A DNA stretch of 64,000 bases from the NCBI GenBank assembly GCA_017442855.1, contig JAFSPM010000024.1, positions 145,685 to 209,684 of the forward strand, written 5' to 3'. Each line of letters opens with the position of its first letter. Position 1 is the first letter of the stretch. Made by a program: the position numbers and the translations under genes. Source of the DNA: Bacteroidaceae bacterium. GTDB taxonomy: Bacteria > Bacteroidota > Bacteroidia > Bacteroidales > Bacteroidaceae. The notes beneath the pieces are model-generated. The model was not told the origin of the DNA, did no database searches, and saw only the letters and a list, made by a program, of their open reading frames with translations. Below are positions 30,057 to 39,584 of the stretch, in pieces.

Positions 30057-30084
30057 TTTCTTTTATATAAGGTGTGGAAAACCT

Positions 30085-32160
<2,076 letters not shown>

Positions 32161-32170
32161 TTACATTTAG

Positions 32171-32210
32171 ACAATAAAAATACAGGCTGAGTCTTAACAA
32201 CTCAACCTGT
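32171..32210 (-). terminator. rpsT terminator
   Basis: On the minus strand an 11-bp stem with one T-G wobble (ACAGGTTGAGT, loop TGTTAAG, ACTCAGCCTGT) followed by ATTTTTATTGT. It lies 40 bases past the rpsT stop. Confidence 0.75.
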
Positions 32211-32249
32211 TTATAAGGTATGCAAGCAAAGCTTTAAACAAAGCCTTTC

Positions 32250-32504
32250 TTACGCCAGCTTGTTGATGTATTTAGCCAGCTTTGACTTCAGGTTACTAGC
32301 CTTGTTCTTGTGGATTACATTGGTCTTTGCCAACTTGTCCAGCAACTTGGTTACGCCTGGCAACATGGCAGCTGCCTCTTCCTTGTTAGTGGTTGCACGA
32401 AGCTTGCGAACAGCGTTTCTCATGGTCTTGCCATAATACCTGTTGTGCAGTCTTCTTTTCTCTGCTTGTCTGATTCTTTTCAGTGCTGATTTATGATTTG
32501 CCAT
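32250..32504 (-). CDS. rpsT: 30S ribosomal protein S20
   Basis: An 84-residue, highly basic protein that binds 16S rRNA. It starts [21 protein letters not shown], the classic S20 beginning, and ends in a lysine-rich helix ([17 protein letters not shown]). It lies 48 bases downstream of tRNA-Glu on the same strand with no separate promoter seen, so the tRNA and rpsT are probably on one transcript. A terminator follows. Confidence 0.96.
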   Translation of the reverse strand: MANHKSALKRIRQAEKRRLHNRYYGKTMRNAVRKLRATTNKEEAAAMLPGVTKLLDKLAKTNVIHKNKASNLKSKLAKYINKLA

Positions 32505-32552
32505 CTCGACTAATCTTTTAAATTGTTATTTTACTATTTTTCTTATTTTTTG

Positions 32553-32624
32553 TAGCCCATAGCAGAGTCGAACTGCTCTTTAGAGAATGAAAATCTCTCG
32601 TCCTAGCCGATAGACGAATGGGCC
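32553..32624 (-). tRNA. tRNA-Glu (anticodon TTC)
   Basis: A 72-base cloverleaf. The acceptor is GGCCCAT against ATGGGCT (G-T at the first pair). The anticodon stem AGAGA/TCTCT encloses loop TTTTCAT with anticodon TTC, and the T arm has the loop TTCGACT. CCA is not encoded. A strong promoter lies 28 bases upstream. Confidence 0.95.
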
Positions 32625-32652
32625 TCCGTCAATTTTTGCCGTTAAGCGGATG

Positions 32653-32683
32653 CAAAGGTAGGTACTATTTTTGAATTGACAAA
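32653..32683 (-). promoter_or_regulatory. tRNA-Glu promoter
   Basis: On the minus strand TTTG, 19 bases, TACCTTTG followed by CATCCGCTT. The TACCTTTGCATCCGCTT stretch is identical to that at the rRNA-like promoter at 63860, which supports a shared stable-RNA promoter type. Confidence 0.75.
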
Positions 32684-32736
32684 ACATTCTATGAAAAAAA
32701 ATCTCTTTTTTTGCTTTTCTTTGGATTTAGATGTAG

Positions 32737-32744
32737 TATCTTTG
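32737..32744 (+). promoter_or_regulatory. -7 element of recO
   Basis: TATCTTTG followed by CAAC, 21 bases before the recO ATG. The nearest TTTG (32710-32713) has a 23-base spacer, slightly long. Confidence 0.55.
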
Positions 32745-32765
32745 CAACTAAAGAGTTATTTCAAT

Positions 32766-33497
32766 ATGTTACAGCGCACTAAAGGCATTGTTATCCATAC
32801 CTTCAAGATAAAGGACAACCAACTCATTGCGGTGCTTTACACCCAGCAATGGGGCAGGGTTTCTTACATCACTTCCATCCCCAAGACGCATAAGTCAGGT
32901 GCCAAACACTTGCTCTTGCAGCCTTTGGCCGAGGTGGAGGTGGAGGCTGATATGAAACCTACTGTGCAGCTCTTCAGGGTGAAGTCGGTGCAGACAGTGC
33001 AACCATTGACCAGCATCCCTTATCATCCCATCAAGTCTGTCATTGCCCTCTTTTTGCAGGAGTTTCTTTATCGTGCCATTCGTGAGGAAGGGCAACCAAA
33101 CGAGTCGCTTTATGCCTATCTCTCGCATTCGGTGCGTTGGCTTGATACGGCCGATCGCAATTATGCCAACTTCCACTTGGTGTTCCTCATGCGAGTATCT
33201 CGTTTCTTGGGATTGCAACCCAATATTGAAAACTATTATGATGGGTGCTGGTTCGATATGCTCAACGCCTCGTTTGTGCCCACCAAGCCGCAATCACATG
33301 CCTATTCCGTAGCTCCAGAGGAATGCTGTCATCTGGTCAACCTCATGCGCCTCAACTTCGCCACCATGCATCTTTTCAAGATGAACCGCCAAGAGCGTTT
33401 GCGCCTTCTTACCCTCATCAACGACTACTATCGTCTGCACTTGCCCGACTTTCCTGAGCTCAATTCCCTACAGGTCTTGAAGGAAGTCTTCGACTAA
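32766..33497 (+). CDS. recO: DNA repair protein RecO
   Basis: Mediator that loads RecA on SSB-coated DNA together with RecR. The chosen start MLQRTKGIVIHT gives 243 residues with an N-terminal OB fold (about 1-80: GIVIHTFKIKDNQLIAVLYT) and the helical C-terminal part. The zinc-finger cysteines of enteric RecO are not evident, as in other Bacteroidota members. An in-frame ATG 30 codons upstream precedes the promoter and is rejected. Its stop overlaps the convergent DjlA-like gene by 4 bases. Confidence 0.88.
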   Translation: MLQRTKGIVIHTFKIKDNQLIAVLYTQQWGRVSYITSIPKTHKSGAKHLLLQPLAEVEVEADMKPTVQLFRVKSVQTVQPLTSIPYHPIKSVIALFLQEFLYRAIREEGQPNESLYAYLSHSVRWLDTADRNYANFHLVFLMRVSRFLGLQPNIENYYDGCWFDMLNASFVPTKPQSHAYSVAPEECCHLVNLMRLNFATMHLFKMNRQERLRLLTLINDYYRLHLPDFPELNSLQVLKEVFD

Positions 33498-34306
33498 TTC
33501 ATCCCCCTTGCTTGGTAAATCATTTCCTTCGCCTTGTTGATTTCCTGCAACTTCTTTGTTGCAGCTTCTTTCACATCTTCTCCCAAGTTTGAAACCTTGT
33601 CGGGATGATGTTGAATCACCATCTTGCGGTAAGCCTTGCGTACCTCCTCGTCTGTGGCATCAGAACTAACACCCAGCACTTTGTAGGCATCCTCCAATGT
33701 CGAGCCACCCAATGACAGCATCTGGTCGACGAGCGAAGTGTTTAGCTTTAGGTGGAGGGTGATTTCTCGCAATGCCTCCACCTCTTTTTGGTGTATTTTG
33801 CCATCTGCCTTTGCTATTTGAGCTAAGAATGCCACCAGTTGTATACGTTGCTCTTCCGGCATGGCAAAGGCCATTTCCGAACAAGCTTGACGAATCTGTT
33901 GTTGCCAAGCCGTCTCGCCCTGTTGTTTCTTATAGTCAAACAGCTTAAGCAGTATGTTGTTACCCTCGGTAGCTGCTGTTGCTCCGAACGAGTCGCGCAA
34001 CCACTTGCGCACCATCTCCATTTCCGAGTGCATAATCTTGCCATCGGCATGAATCATTTGAGCCGCCAGCACCATCAGCGAAAAGAGGAAATCATTTCTG
34101 GCACCTGCGTTTACTTGTTGTCCGTAACCACCATTGTGAGTGCCATATCCACCTTCACCATCCATATCCTCCTCCACATAACGTTGTTGTGCCTTGTCGG
34201 TAAAGGCATCAAACACCGAGCCAAGCACAAACCCAGCTATTGCCCCCAATATGCTACCCGTATTGATGAAGCCAAACAAGCCTCCTATCCATTTTCCAAA
34301 TGCCAT
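33494..34306 (-). CDS. DjlA-like protein with TerB and J domains
   Basis: A 270-residue putative co-chaperone. The N-terminal 35 residues (GKWIGGLFGFINTGSILGAIAGFVLGSVF) are glycine-rich and hydrophobic, as in the membrane-anchoring segment of DjlA. A TerB domain follows (about 80-185, LMVLAAQMIHADGKIMHSE). The C-terminal J domain (about 205-270, YKVLGVSSDATDEEV) has an intact HPD in IQHHPDKV, so it should stimulate DnaK. The start MAFGKWIG is preferred over one 13 codons upstream. Confidence 0.85.
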   Translation of the reverse strand: MAFGKWIGGLFGFINTGSILGAIAGFVLGSVFDAFTDKAQQRYVEEDMDGEGGYGTHNGGYGQQVNAGARNDFLFSLMVLAAQMIHADGKIMHSEMEMVRKWLRDSFGATAATEGNNILLKLFDYKKQQGETAWQQQIRQACSEMAFAMPEEQRIQLVAFLAQIAKADGKIHQKEVEALREITLHLKLNTSLVDQMLSLGGSTLEDAYKVLGVSSDATDEEVRKAYRKMVIQHHPDKVSNLGEDVKEAATKKLQEINKAKEMIYQARGMN

Positions 34307-34342
34307 AACGTCAAATAAAATGATCAATTTTATGTTATGGTG

Positions 34343-34374
34343 CAAAGATACTACTTTATTTTAAATTCTGACAA
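34343..34374 (-). promoter_or_regulatory. promoter of the DjlA-like gene
   Basis: On the minus strand TTG, 21 bases, TATCTTTG, 36 bases upstream of the ATG. Confidence 0.55.
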
Positions 34375-34379
34375 GATAA

Positions 34380-34410
34380 TTTGTTCTCCACTTGTTTTTC
34401 TCTATCTTTG
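34380..34410 (+). promoter_or_regulatory. promoter of the MPG-like gene
   Basis: TTTG, 19 bases, TATCTTTG followed by CAAT. It leaves a leader of about 73 bases before the ATG at 34490. It lies back to back with the promoter of the DjlA-like gene. Confidence 0.65.
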
Positions 34411-34489
34411 CAATTAGTTAAGTGGACAATGAAACAGGAGAATAAGGACGAAAACGGGAACCCTCAATTAATAATCTACCCCTCGAGAT

Positions 34490-35170
34490 ATGAAAATAGA
34501 TGAATTTAGAAATAAAATGTGTATCCCTGCCGATGCGAGCAAGGATTACATTATGAAGACTTTTGAGGAAATAGCAGACGTACTTAAGAATGAATGTGTG
34601 ATTAAATATGGGAAAGAGGAATACCGTATTCTTGATTTTGAGTTCTATTTCTTTAATAAAAATCATCAAGATATTTCAGTTCATCCAAGAAACTCAAAAG
34701 CTTTAAGTTGGTACATCAATGAATTCGGCGGTATAGATTTGAACTTTGAGAGTAACATTGAAAAGGAGATGGTAGAAAAAGGCAAGATATGGTCTTTCAA
34801 ATACAATCTTACTAATAATTCATACTATGGTGGAATACTTATCCGTCAGATACAGAAACTGTCTGGTGATAAAAAAATATTTGATGGTCCACTCAAAGTT
34901 GCCGAACTATTCCGTATTCTTGATGCTACTAATCAATGCCAGGACAACCCAGTTTTAGAGATGAAATCTTTAGATAAAAAGGCCTTCATTAAAGGGAAAA
35001 GGCATAACCTGTTAGGTAGCTATAAAAATAAGGAGGACAAATATAAAGCAAAAGCTGATTATAACATTAAAGAATGGTTCATTAAAGTATCCGAATCCCA
35101 AAAACGGGAAATAGAGGATAGCTTTGCGTCTTTCGTTGAAAGTGAAGAATACCATTTTTGCTGTAAATGA
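34490..35170 (+). CDS. uncharacterised protein, possible methylpurine-DNA-glycosylase fold
   Basis: A 226-residue soluble protein I do not firmly recognise. By eye it follows the order of the MPG/AAG glycosylase core. ILDFEFYFF resembles the strand carrying the catalytic Glu (E-x-Y), VHPRNSKALSW the arginine-rich block, YYGGILIRQIQKL the strand A-V-L-I-R-A, and DGPLKVAELFRIL the GPGKLCQAL helix. The C-terminal 70 residues are lysine-rich (KKAFIKGKRHN) and could bind nucleic acid. The gene is richer in A and T than its neighbours and ends 5 bases from the convergent deiminase-like gene, suggesting recent acquisition. Function is a hypothesis only. Confidence 0.45.
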   Translation: MKIDEFRNKMCIPADASKDYIMKTFEEIADVLKNECVIKYGKEEYRILDFEFYFFNKNHQDISVHPRNSKALSWYINEFGGIDLNFESNIEKEMVEKGKIWSFKYNLTNNSYYGGILIRQIQKLSGDKKIFDGPLKVAELFRILDATNQCQDNPVLEMKSLDKKAFIKGKRHNLLGSYKNKEDKYKAKADYNIKEWFIKVSESQKREIEDSFASFVESEEYHFCCK

Positions 35171-35175
35171 TGGAG

Positions 35176-36006
35176 TTACCTGTCTGCTTGAATGTTCCAA
35201 GTACAGCAATTCAACGCTCCACCTTCTCGAACAATATTGTCGCAATCCCATATCGGATGACATTCACATTTAGGAAATGCCTCTGCTATCTGCTTGAATG
35301 CAATCTCTGCGAGTTTGTCTTCCAGCATAGGGATAAAGAGATGCTGGCCTACATGTAAGAAGTTGATATAAGCCCAACTTTTATCTGTGTTAGTGTCATA
35401 ATGAAGTTCGGAAATATCGAAATGAGGTTTTAGTGCAGAAATGAGTTTCTTTCGTAAGGCTTTGTCAAAATCACAATAATTATTGAGCAACACACAACCA
35501 TCACCCATGTATCTCACCATCCCATCTGCATGACCATACTCATCATAGTAATCTTCTGGTATTAGAATGATTTCTGTCTCCAATAATTTACTTAGCTTGT
35601 CAATGAGTATGTTATGATTATAATTTGAATTCTCCCTATAAATCTTGTCTGTCATAATCACCTTGTCACCACAACTAATGACATTACCTCCATCAATAAT
35701 GATGTCGGAATTGATGACATGTATACCAAGTTCTTGGAGGATGGAGGATTTGTCAGGCTTGTATTCAGGGTTGTCTTTTAGATAGTTAGGACTGTAGTTG
35801 AATCTGACAAACTTCTCTTTGTTTACTTGAACGGGCATATAGTCGCGAGCCCAAATATGGTATGGGGATGAGGCGTTAGGTAGATAGCTCCATTCAATTC
35901 CTTTGCTATGCATGATGTCTAAAAGATGCCTTGTTGCATTTACATAAGCATGAAAAGTCATTCCTTTTGCAAGTAAAACTTTATTAGTTTCAAAATTAGT
36001 AATCAT
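35176..36006 (-). CDS. agmatine deiminase / peptidyl-arginine deiminase-like protein
   Basis: A 276-residue member of the guanidino-group-modifying superfamily (PAD_porph). Motifs in order are WARDYMPV near 52, IDGGNV near 103, DEYGHADGMVRY near 155 and the active-site cysteine C267 in GGALNCCTW. AguA-type enzymes are usually about 350 residues with GIHC at the active site, so this is a shortened variant with Asn in place of His before the Cys. It may act on agmatine or another guanidine compound. No signal peptide is seen. No putrescine-pathway partner (aguB) is adjacent. Confidence 0.75.
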   Translation of the reverse strand: MITNFETNKVLLAKGMTFHAYVNATRHLLDIMHSKGIEWSYLPNASSPYHIWARDYMPVQVNKEKFVRFNYSPNYLKDNPEYKPDKSSILQELGIHVINSDIIIDGGNVISCGDKVIMTDKIYRENSNYNHNILIDKLSKLLETEIILIPEDYYDEYGHADGMVRYMGDGCVLLNNYCDFDKALRKKLISALKPHFDISELHYDTNTDKSWAYINFLHVGQHLFIPMLEDKLAEIAFKQIAEAFPKCECHPIWDCDNIVREGGALNCCTWNIQADR

Positions 36007-36046
36007 AATATTTTATTTATTGATATTTAAATGTTTACGTTTTATG

Positions 36047-36078
36047 CAAAGGTATGAAGAGATGCTCGTTCCTTCAAA
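36047..36078 (-). promoter_or_regulatory. promoter of the deiminase-like gene
   Basis: On the minus strand TTTG, 20 bases, TACCTTTG followed by CATAA. It is 41 bases upstream of the ATG. Confidence 0.65.
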
Positions 36079-36176
36079 CTTTTTATGTTAAAAGGCGGTT
36101 AAAGTTTTCGAAGGAGTTATTATAATTATATCATGGGAAAACTATCAAAAATAAACCATTACTTGTTTCTAAATCG

Positions 36177-36242
36177 TTTAGCGGTAGCTGGCAGGCCGTT
36201 TAACGGTAGTAAACGGGTGGCTTAACGGTACTAAGCTCTGAA
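36177..36242. repeat. three-copy repeat, 22-bp period (array A)
   Basis: TTTAGCGGTA at 36177, TTTAACGGTA at 36199 and CTTAACGGTA at 36221: three near-identical 10-mers exactly 22 bases apart, or about two turns of the helix. The right halves of the units are diverged. The middle unit lies within an inverted repeat, CCGTTTA (36196-36202) to TAAACGG (36210-36216). A related element, CCGTTTACTAGTAGTAAAGG, lies at 36261-36280. Confidence 0.8.
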
Positions 36243-36322
36243 ATTCTCTAGAAAATTTTGCCGTTTACTAGTAGTAAAGGAATCGCGAGCCCGTAGCGAG
36301 CCATTAAATTCTCTAGAGAATT
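36242..36322. repeat. two copies of a 16-bp palindrome
   Basis: AATTCTCTAGAGAATT at 36307-36322 is a perfect 16-bp palindrome. A copy with one change, AATTCTCTAGAAAATT, lies at 36242-36257, start to start 65 bases apart. Between them GCGAGCC occurs twice (36285 and 36295). Confidence 0.75.
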
Positions 36323-36340
36323 ATAGAGCGTGCTACGTTC

Positions 36341-36393
36341 TCGCAAAGGACGAGAACCGTTCTCGTTTGCGACGAGATACGTCCTCGTTTTTT
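36341..36393. repeat. long hairpin followed by a terminator-like stem
   Basis: TCGCAA and ACGAGAA on the left (36341-36356) pair with TTCTCGT and TTGCGA on the right (36360-36372), with only a three-base bulge and a CCG apex. Immediately after it, CGAG (36373) and CTCG (36384) pair across seven bases and are followed by TTTTTT (36388-36393), which could stop plus-strand transcription. Confidence 0.65.
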
Positions 36394-36396
36394 CTC

Positions 36397-36462
36397 CCTA
36401 GTTACAAAAAAAGATTTTCCTAGTTACTAAAAAAGTTTTTCCTAACGTTGCAACAGATCAAG
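36397..36462. repeat. three-copy repeat, 22-bp period (array B)
   Basis: CCTAGTTAC at 36397 and at 36419, then CCTAACGTTG at 36441. The first two 22-base units match at almost every position (CCTAGTTAC, a run of A, GA or GT, a run of T), and the third keeps only its left end. The period equals that of array A although the sequence is different. Confidence 0.8.
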
Positions 36463-36508
36463 AGAAATATAGGACACTAAAAAGTAAAGAAAAAGTTTTT
36501 GCAAAAAA

Positions 36509-36852
36509 CTCTTCACTCTTCACTTTTAGAGTATAATCTACTGGTATTTATACAATTAAAGGAGTGAAGAGTCTTTCCAACTCTTCACTAACTCTACACC
36601 ACCCTACACATATATAAATATTTGGCGCTTATAAAAGGCGATTTGAAAGGCTAATAAAGGGAATAAGACTTCAGCAAAAGTGAAAAGAGTGAAGAGTTAG
36701 TGAAGAGTGAGAGGCACTATTCACCAACATAACACATTATATAACAAAGTTTTACAACCAAATAGTGAAGAGTGAAGGGTGAAATCAAAATTCATTTTAT
36801 TTTTATTATAAAATGTAGTTGTCAAATCTCAGCATGGAAGATTAGTGAAGAA
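36509..36852. repeat. dispersed AGTGAAGAG motifs on both strands
   Basis: On the minus strand: 36509-36517, 36516-36524 and 36581-36589. On the plus strand: 36563-36571, 36688-36696, 36699-36707 and 36764-36772, with one-base variants at 36679, 36771 and 36844. Tandem copies are spaced by 7 bases where they abut. The 36563 and 36581 copies form an inverted repeat with a 9-base gap. Confidence 0.8.
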
Positions 36853-36869
36853 ATAAATATGGAAGGTTA

Positions 36870-36901
36870 TTTGGCTTGGGTAAAGAAAAAGTGTATCTTT
36901 G
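36870..36901 (+). promoter_or_regulatory. metK promoter and leader
   Basis: TTTG, 20 bases, TATCTTTG followed by CAGA. The leader of about 72 bases contains a small stem, GTGG (36931) with CCAC (36956) enclosing TTGC/GCAA. It does not match any SAM riboswitch consensus that I can recall in detail. Confidence 0.7.
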
Positions 36902-36980
36902 CAGACGAATTACTATTATATATTAACAAGGTGGATGGATTTGCATTGCTTGCAACCACACTAAAAAATGCTAAAATATT

Positions 36981-38273
36981 ATGGGATACTTATTTACATC
37001 TGAATCGGTGTCGGAAGGACACCCAGACAAAGTGGCGGATCAGATATCTGACGCCATCCTTGACAAACTTCTTGCTTACGACCCTCAATCAAAAGTGGCT
37101 TGCGAAACGTTGGTGACTACCGGACAGGTAGTGCTGGCTGGTGAGGTAAAGACCAAGGCGTATATCGATATGCCATTGGTGGCTCGCCAAGTGATCAAGC
37201 GCATTGGATATACCAAAGGGGAGTATATGTTTGAAAGCAACTCATGCGGTGTGCTGAGTGCCATTCATGAACAGAGTCCTGATATTAATCGTGGTGTGGA
37301 GCGTGAAGACCCTATGAATCAGGGCGCTGGCGACCAAGGCATGATGTTTGGCTATGCCACCAACGAGACAGAAAACTTTATGCCGTTGTCACTGGATCTG
37401 GCTCATCGCATACTGAGAGTGCTGGCCGAGATACGTCGCGAAGGCAAGGTAATGACCTACCTCAGACCTGATGCCAAAAGTCAGGTGACCATTGAGTACG
37501 ACGACAATGGACAACCAGCACGCATAGACACTATCGTAGTTTCGACCCAGCACGATGATTTTATACAACCTGTTGACGATAGCAAAGAGTCTGAGGAGAA
37601 GGCCGACGAGGAGATGCTGACCATCATCCGCAATGATGTGAAGCAAGTGCTGATGCCTCGTGTGTTGGCTACCATCAAGGCCGAGCATGTAAGAAAGCTC
37701 TTTAATGATGATATTACTTTCCACGTGAATCCTACGGGCAAGTTTGTGATTGGTGGTCCGCATGGGGATACGGGTCTCACTGGACGAAAGATTATTGTTG
37801 ATACCTATGGCGGCAAGGGTGCTCATGGTGGTGGTGCTTTCTCTGGCAAAGACCCCAGCAAGGTGGACAGAAGTGCGGCTTATGCGGCACGACACATTGC
37901 CAAGAACTTGGTGGCCGCTGGTGTGAGTGACGAGGTGTTGGTTCAGGTATCTTATGCCATCGGTGTGGCAGAGCCAGTGAGCATCTATGTGAATACCTAC
38001 GGACGCAGTCATGTGAAGATGAGCGATGGTGAGATAGCCAAGGTGGTGGGGCGCTTGTTCGACCTCAGGCCCAAGGCAATAGAAGACCGACTGAAGTTGC
38101 GTAACCCCATCTATGAGGAGACAGCTGCTTATGGACACATGGGACGCGAGCCACAGACGGTGGTGAAGCATTTCCGTTCAATTTATGAGGGCGACAAAGA
38201 TGTGGAGGTAGAGCTGTTTACATGGGAGAAGCTGGATTATGTTGAAAAGGTAAAGCATGCCTTCGGTATTTAA
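36981..38273 (+). CDS. metK: S-adenosylmethionine synthase
   Basis: Makes SAM from methionine and ATP. The 430 residues are longer than E. coli MetK (about 384) because of an insertion of charged residues after the first third ([13 protein letters not shown]). The N-terminal [15 protein letters not shown] holds the catalytic His and metal Asp, [10 protein letters not shown] near 113 binds ATP, and [14 protein letters not shown] near 258 with [19 protein letters not shown] near 283 complete the active site. Its last 17 bases overlap the next gene. It has its own promoter after the repeat region. Confidence 0.97.
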   Translation: MGYLFTSESVSEGHPDKVADQISDAILDKLLAYDPQSKVACETLVTTGQVVLAGEVKTKAYIDMPLVARQVIKRIGYTKGEYMFESNSCGVLSAIHEQSPDINRGVEREDPMNQGAGDQGMMFGYATNETENFMPLSLDLAHRILRVLAEIRREGKVMTYLRPDAKSQVTIEYDDNGQPARIDTIVVSTQHDDFIQPVDDSKESEEKADEEMLTIIRNDVKQVLMPRVLATIKAEHVRKLFNDDITFHVNPTGKFVIGGPHGDTGLTGRKIIVDTYGGKGAHGGGAFSGKDPSKVDRSAAYAARHIAKNLVAAGVSDEVLVQVSYAIGVAEPVSIYVNTYGRSHVKMSDGEIAKVVGRLFDLRPKAIEDRLKLRNPIYEETAAYGHMGREPQTVVKHFRSIYEGDKDVEVELFTWEKLDYVEKVKHAFGI

Positions 38274-38994
38274 TTTCACGCATGTGTATGAGGCCTATGC
38301 CTTCATGCAGGACGAGGCTTTCAGTTGGGTGGATTGTGCCCAGGTGGAGGGTACCGACTGCTATTGCGATACTGAGGCCGAGAAACAACTGAAGGAGCTG
38401 ATGGCTCAACAACCATTGAAGGATGTTCATTGGATAGATTCTGGCGACTATCACTATTTGAGCAAGTTGTGGACAGATTGTATAGAGGTGCCGTTTACCT
38501 TGGTGGTGCTCGACCATCATCCTGATATGCAACGTCCTATGTTTGGTGAACTGCTTTCGTGTGGCAGTTGGGTAAGGGTAGCACTCGAACAGAACCCAAT
38601 GCTGAAACAGGTATGGCTCATTGGGGTGGATGACAAGCTGATAGAGGAGACATCGGGCTTTGGTGACAAGGTAAAGGTGGTGAGCGAAAGCAACTTGCTG
38701 CACAAGCCGTTGGATGAGATCATTAGGGAAATTCAGATTGACTATCCTGTATATCTATCCATAGACAAGGATGTGATGAGTCCTAATGAATGTACCACCA
38801 ACTGGGATCAAGGCTCCATGAGTTGGCGACAACTGGAAATCTTACTGAAGCAGTTGGCGAAGTACGAAGTGCTGGGCATTGACATTTGTGGGGAGGAGCC
38901 TAAGATACTCACTGAGTGTTGCTATGGGCAGGATGCCAAGTTCAATGCCAAATTTAACGAAGGTCTTTATAATCTAATAAAGGAGATATTTTAA
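38257..38994 (+). CDS. arginase-fold (ureohydrolase family) protein
   Basis: A 245-residue protein with the metal-binding pattern of arginases and agmatinases in reduced form. GDYHYL near residue 67 stands for the GGDHS block, VLDHHPDM near 87 for DAHxD, and SIDKDVMSP near 166 for SxDxDxxDP. It starts inside metK and overlaps the next gene by one base, so it is tightly coupled to both. It is shorter than true arginases (about 300). The substrate is unknown; a ureohydrolase role is possible. Confidence 0.75.
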   Translation: MPSVFNFTHVYEAYAFMQDEAFSWVDCAQVEGTDCYCDTEAEKQLKELMAQQPLKDVHWIDSGDYHYLSKLWTDCIEVPFTLVVLDHHPDMQRPMFGELLSCGSWVRVALEQNPMLKQVWLIGVDDKLIEETSGFGDKVKVVSESNLLHKPLDEIIREIQIDYPVYLSIDKDVMSPNECTTNWDQGSMSWRQLEILLKQLAKYEVLGIDICGEEPKILTECCYGQDAKFNAKFNEGLYNLIKEIF

Positions 38995-39584
38995 TGTTCA
39001 ATCAGATTAAGGCGGTGGCTGTTTATTGTGCCTCCAGCACACAAGTGAAACAAGCCTATATAGAGGATGCTGCTAAGTTGGGTGAGTTATTCGCTAAGCA
39101 CGGTGTAACCTTGGTGTATGGTGGTGGTGCCGTAGGTTTGATGGGTGCCATTTGTGATGCCGTGAAAGCACATGGAGGCAAGGCCATCGGTGTGATACCC
39201 CGTTTTATGGTGGAAAAAGGATGGTTGCGTCCAGGACTTGACGAAGTGATTGAGGTGGAGACGATGGCTGAACGCAAGCGCATCATGGCAGAGATAACAG
39301 ATGCTGCTGTTGCCCTTCCAGGTGGGGTAGGTACTTTCGACGAACTGATGGACATTGTGGCGCTCAAGAAGTTGGGCCTTTATCTCAAGCCAGTGGTGAT
39401 TGTCAATACCCAGGACTATTACCGACCATTGGCAACTTTGCTGGAACGATCAGTTACTGAGCATTTCCAGGACGAGAAGTTCCGCCATGTTTGGAGAATG
39501 GCCAATACACCAGAAGAGGCCATGGACTTCGTTTTCTCTGAACCTTACTGGACAGAAGATGTGATTGTGAATGCTGCTTTATGA
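38994..39584 (+). CDS. LOG-family nucleotide 5'-monophosphate phosphoribohydrolase (TIGR00730)
   Basis: A 196-residue Rossmann-fold protein similar to cytokinin-activating LOG enzymes and PpnN-type nucleosidases that release a base from a nucleoside monophosphate. The N-terminus shows VAVYCASS, then VYGGGAVGLMGA near 42, and the signature PGGVGTFDELMD near 108. Its ATG overlaps the preceding stop as TAATG and its own stop overlaps the next start as ATGA. The bacterial substrate is not established here. Confidence 0.88.
   Translation: MFNQIKAVAVYCASSTQVKQAYIEDAAKLGELFAKHGVTLVYGGGAVGLMGAICDAVKAHGGKAIGVIPRFMVEKGWLRPGLDEVIEVETMAERKRIMAEITDAAVALPGGVGTFDELMDIVALKKLGLYLKPVVIVNTQDYYRPLATLLERSVTEHFQDEKFRHVWRMANTPEEAMDFVFSEPYWTEDVIVNAAL

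Larger units (their letters stand above)
36079..36869. other. gene-free repeat-rich region
   Basis: About 790 bases between two promoters, with no credible reading frame on either strand. It holds two 22-bp-period arrays, two copies of a 16-bp palindrome, a long hairpin with a nearby T run, and many GTGAAGA motifs; these are listed separately. I find no DnaA box of the form TTATNCACA, no tRNA fragment and no transposase remnant. Confidence 0.7.

Noticed and set aside
36509-36780. CRISPR array
   Set aside because: The repeats are only 7-9 bases, irregular in spacing and on both strands; there are no cas genes.
36079-36869. Chromosomal replication origin
   Set aside because: No TTATNCACA DnaA boxes and no dnaA, dnaN or parAB nearby; gyrB alone at 30 kb is not evidence.
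36903-36980. Possible SAM riboswitch in the metK leader
   Set aside because: Only one small stem is visible and it does not match any riboswitch consensus I can recall with confidence.
36772-37116. A reading frame of 114 codons before and over the start of metK
   Set aside because: It overlaps metK in another frame, begins in the GTGAAGA repeats and has no protein-like pattern.
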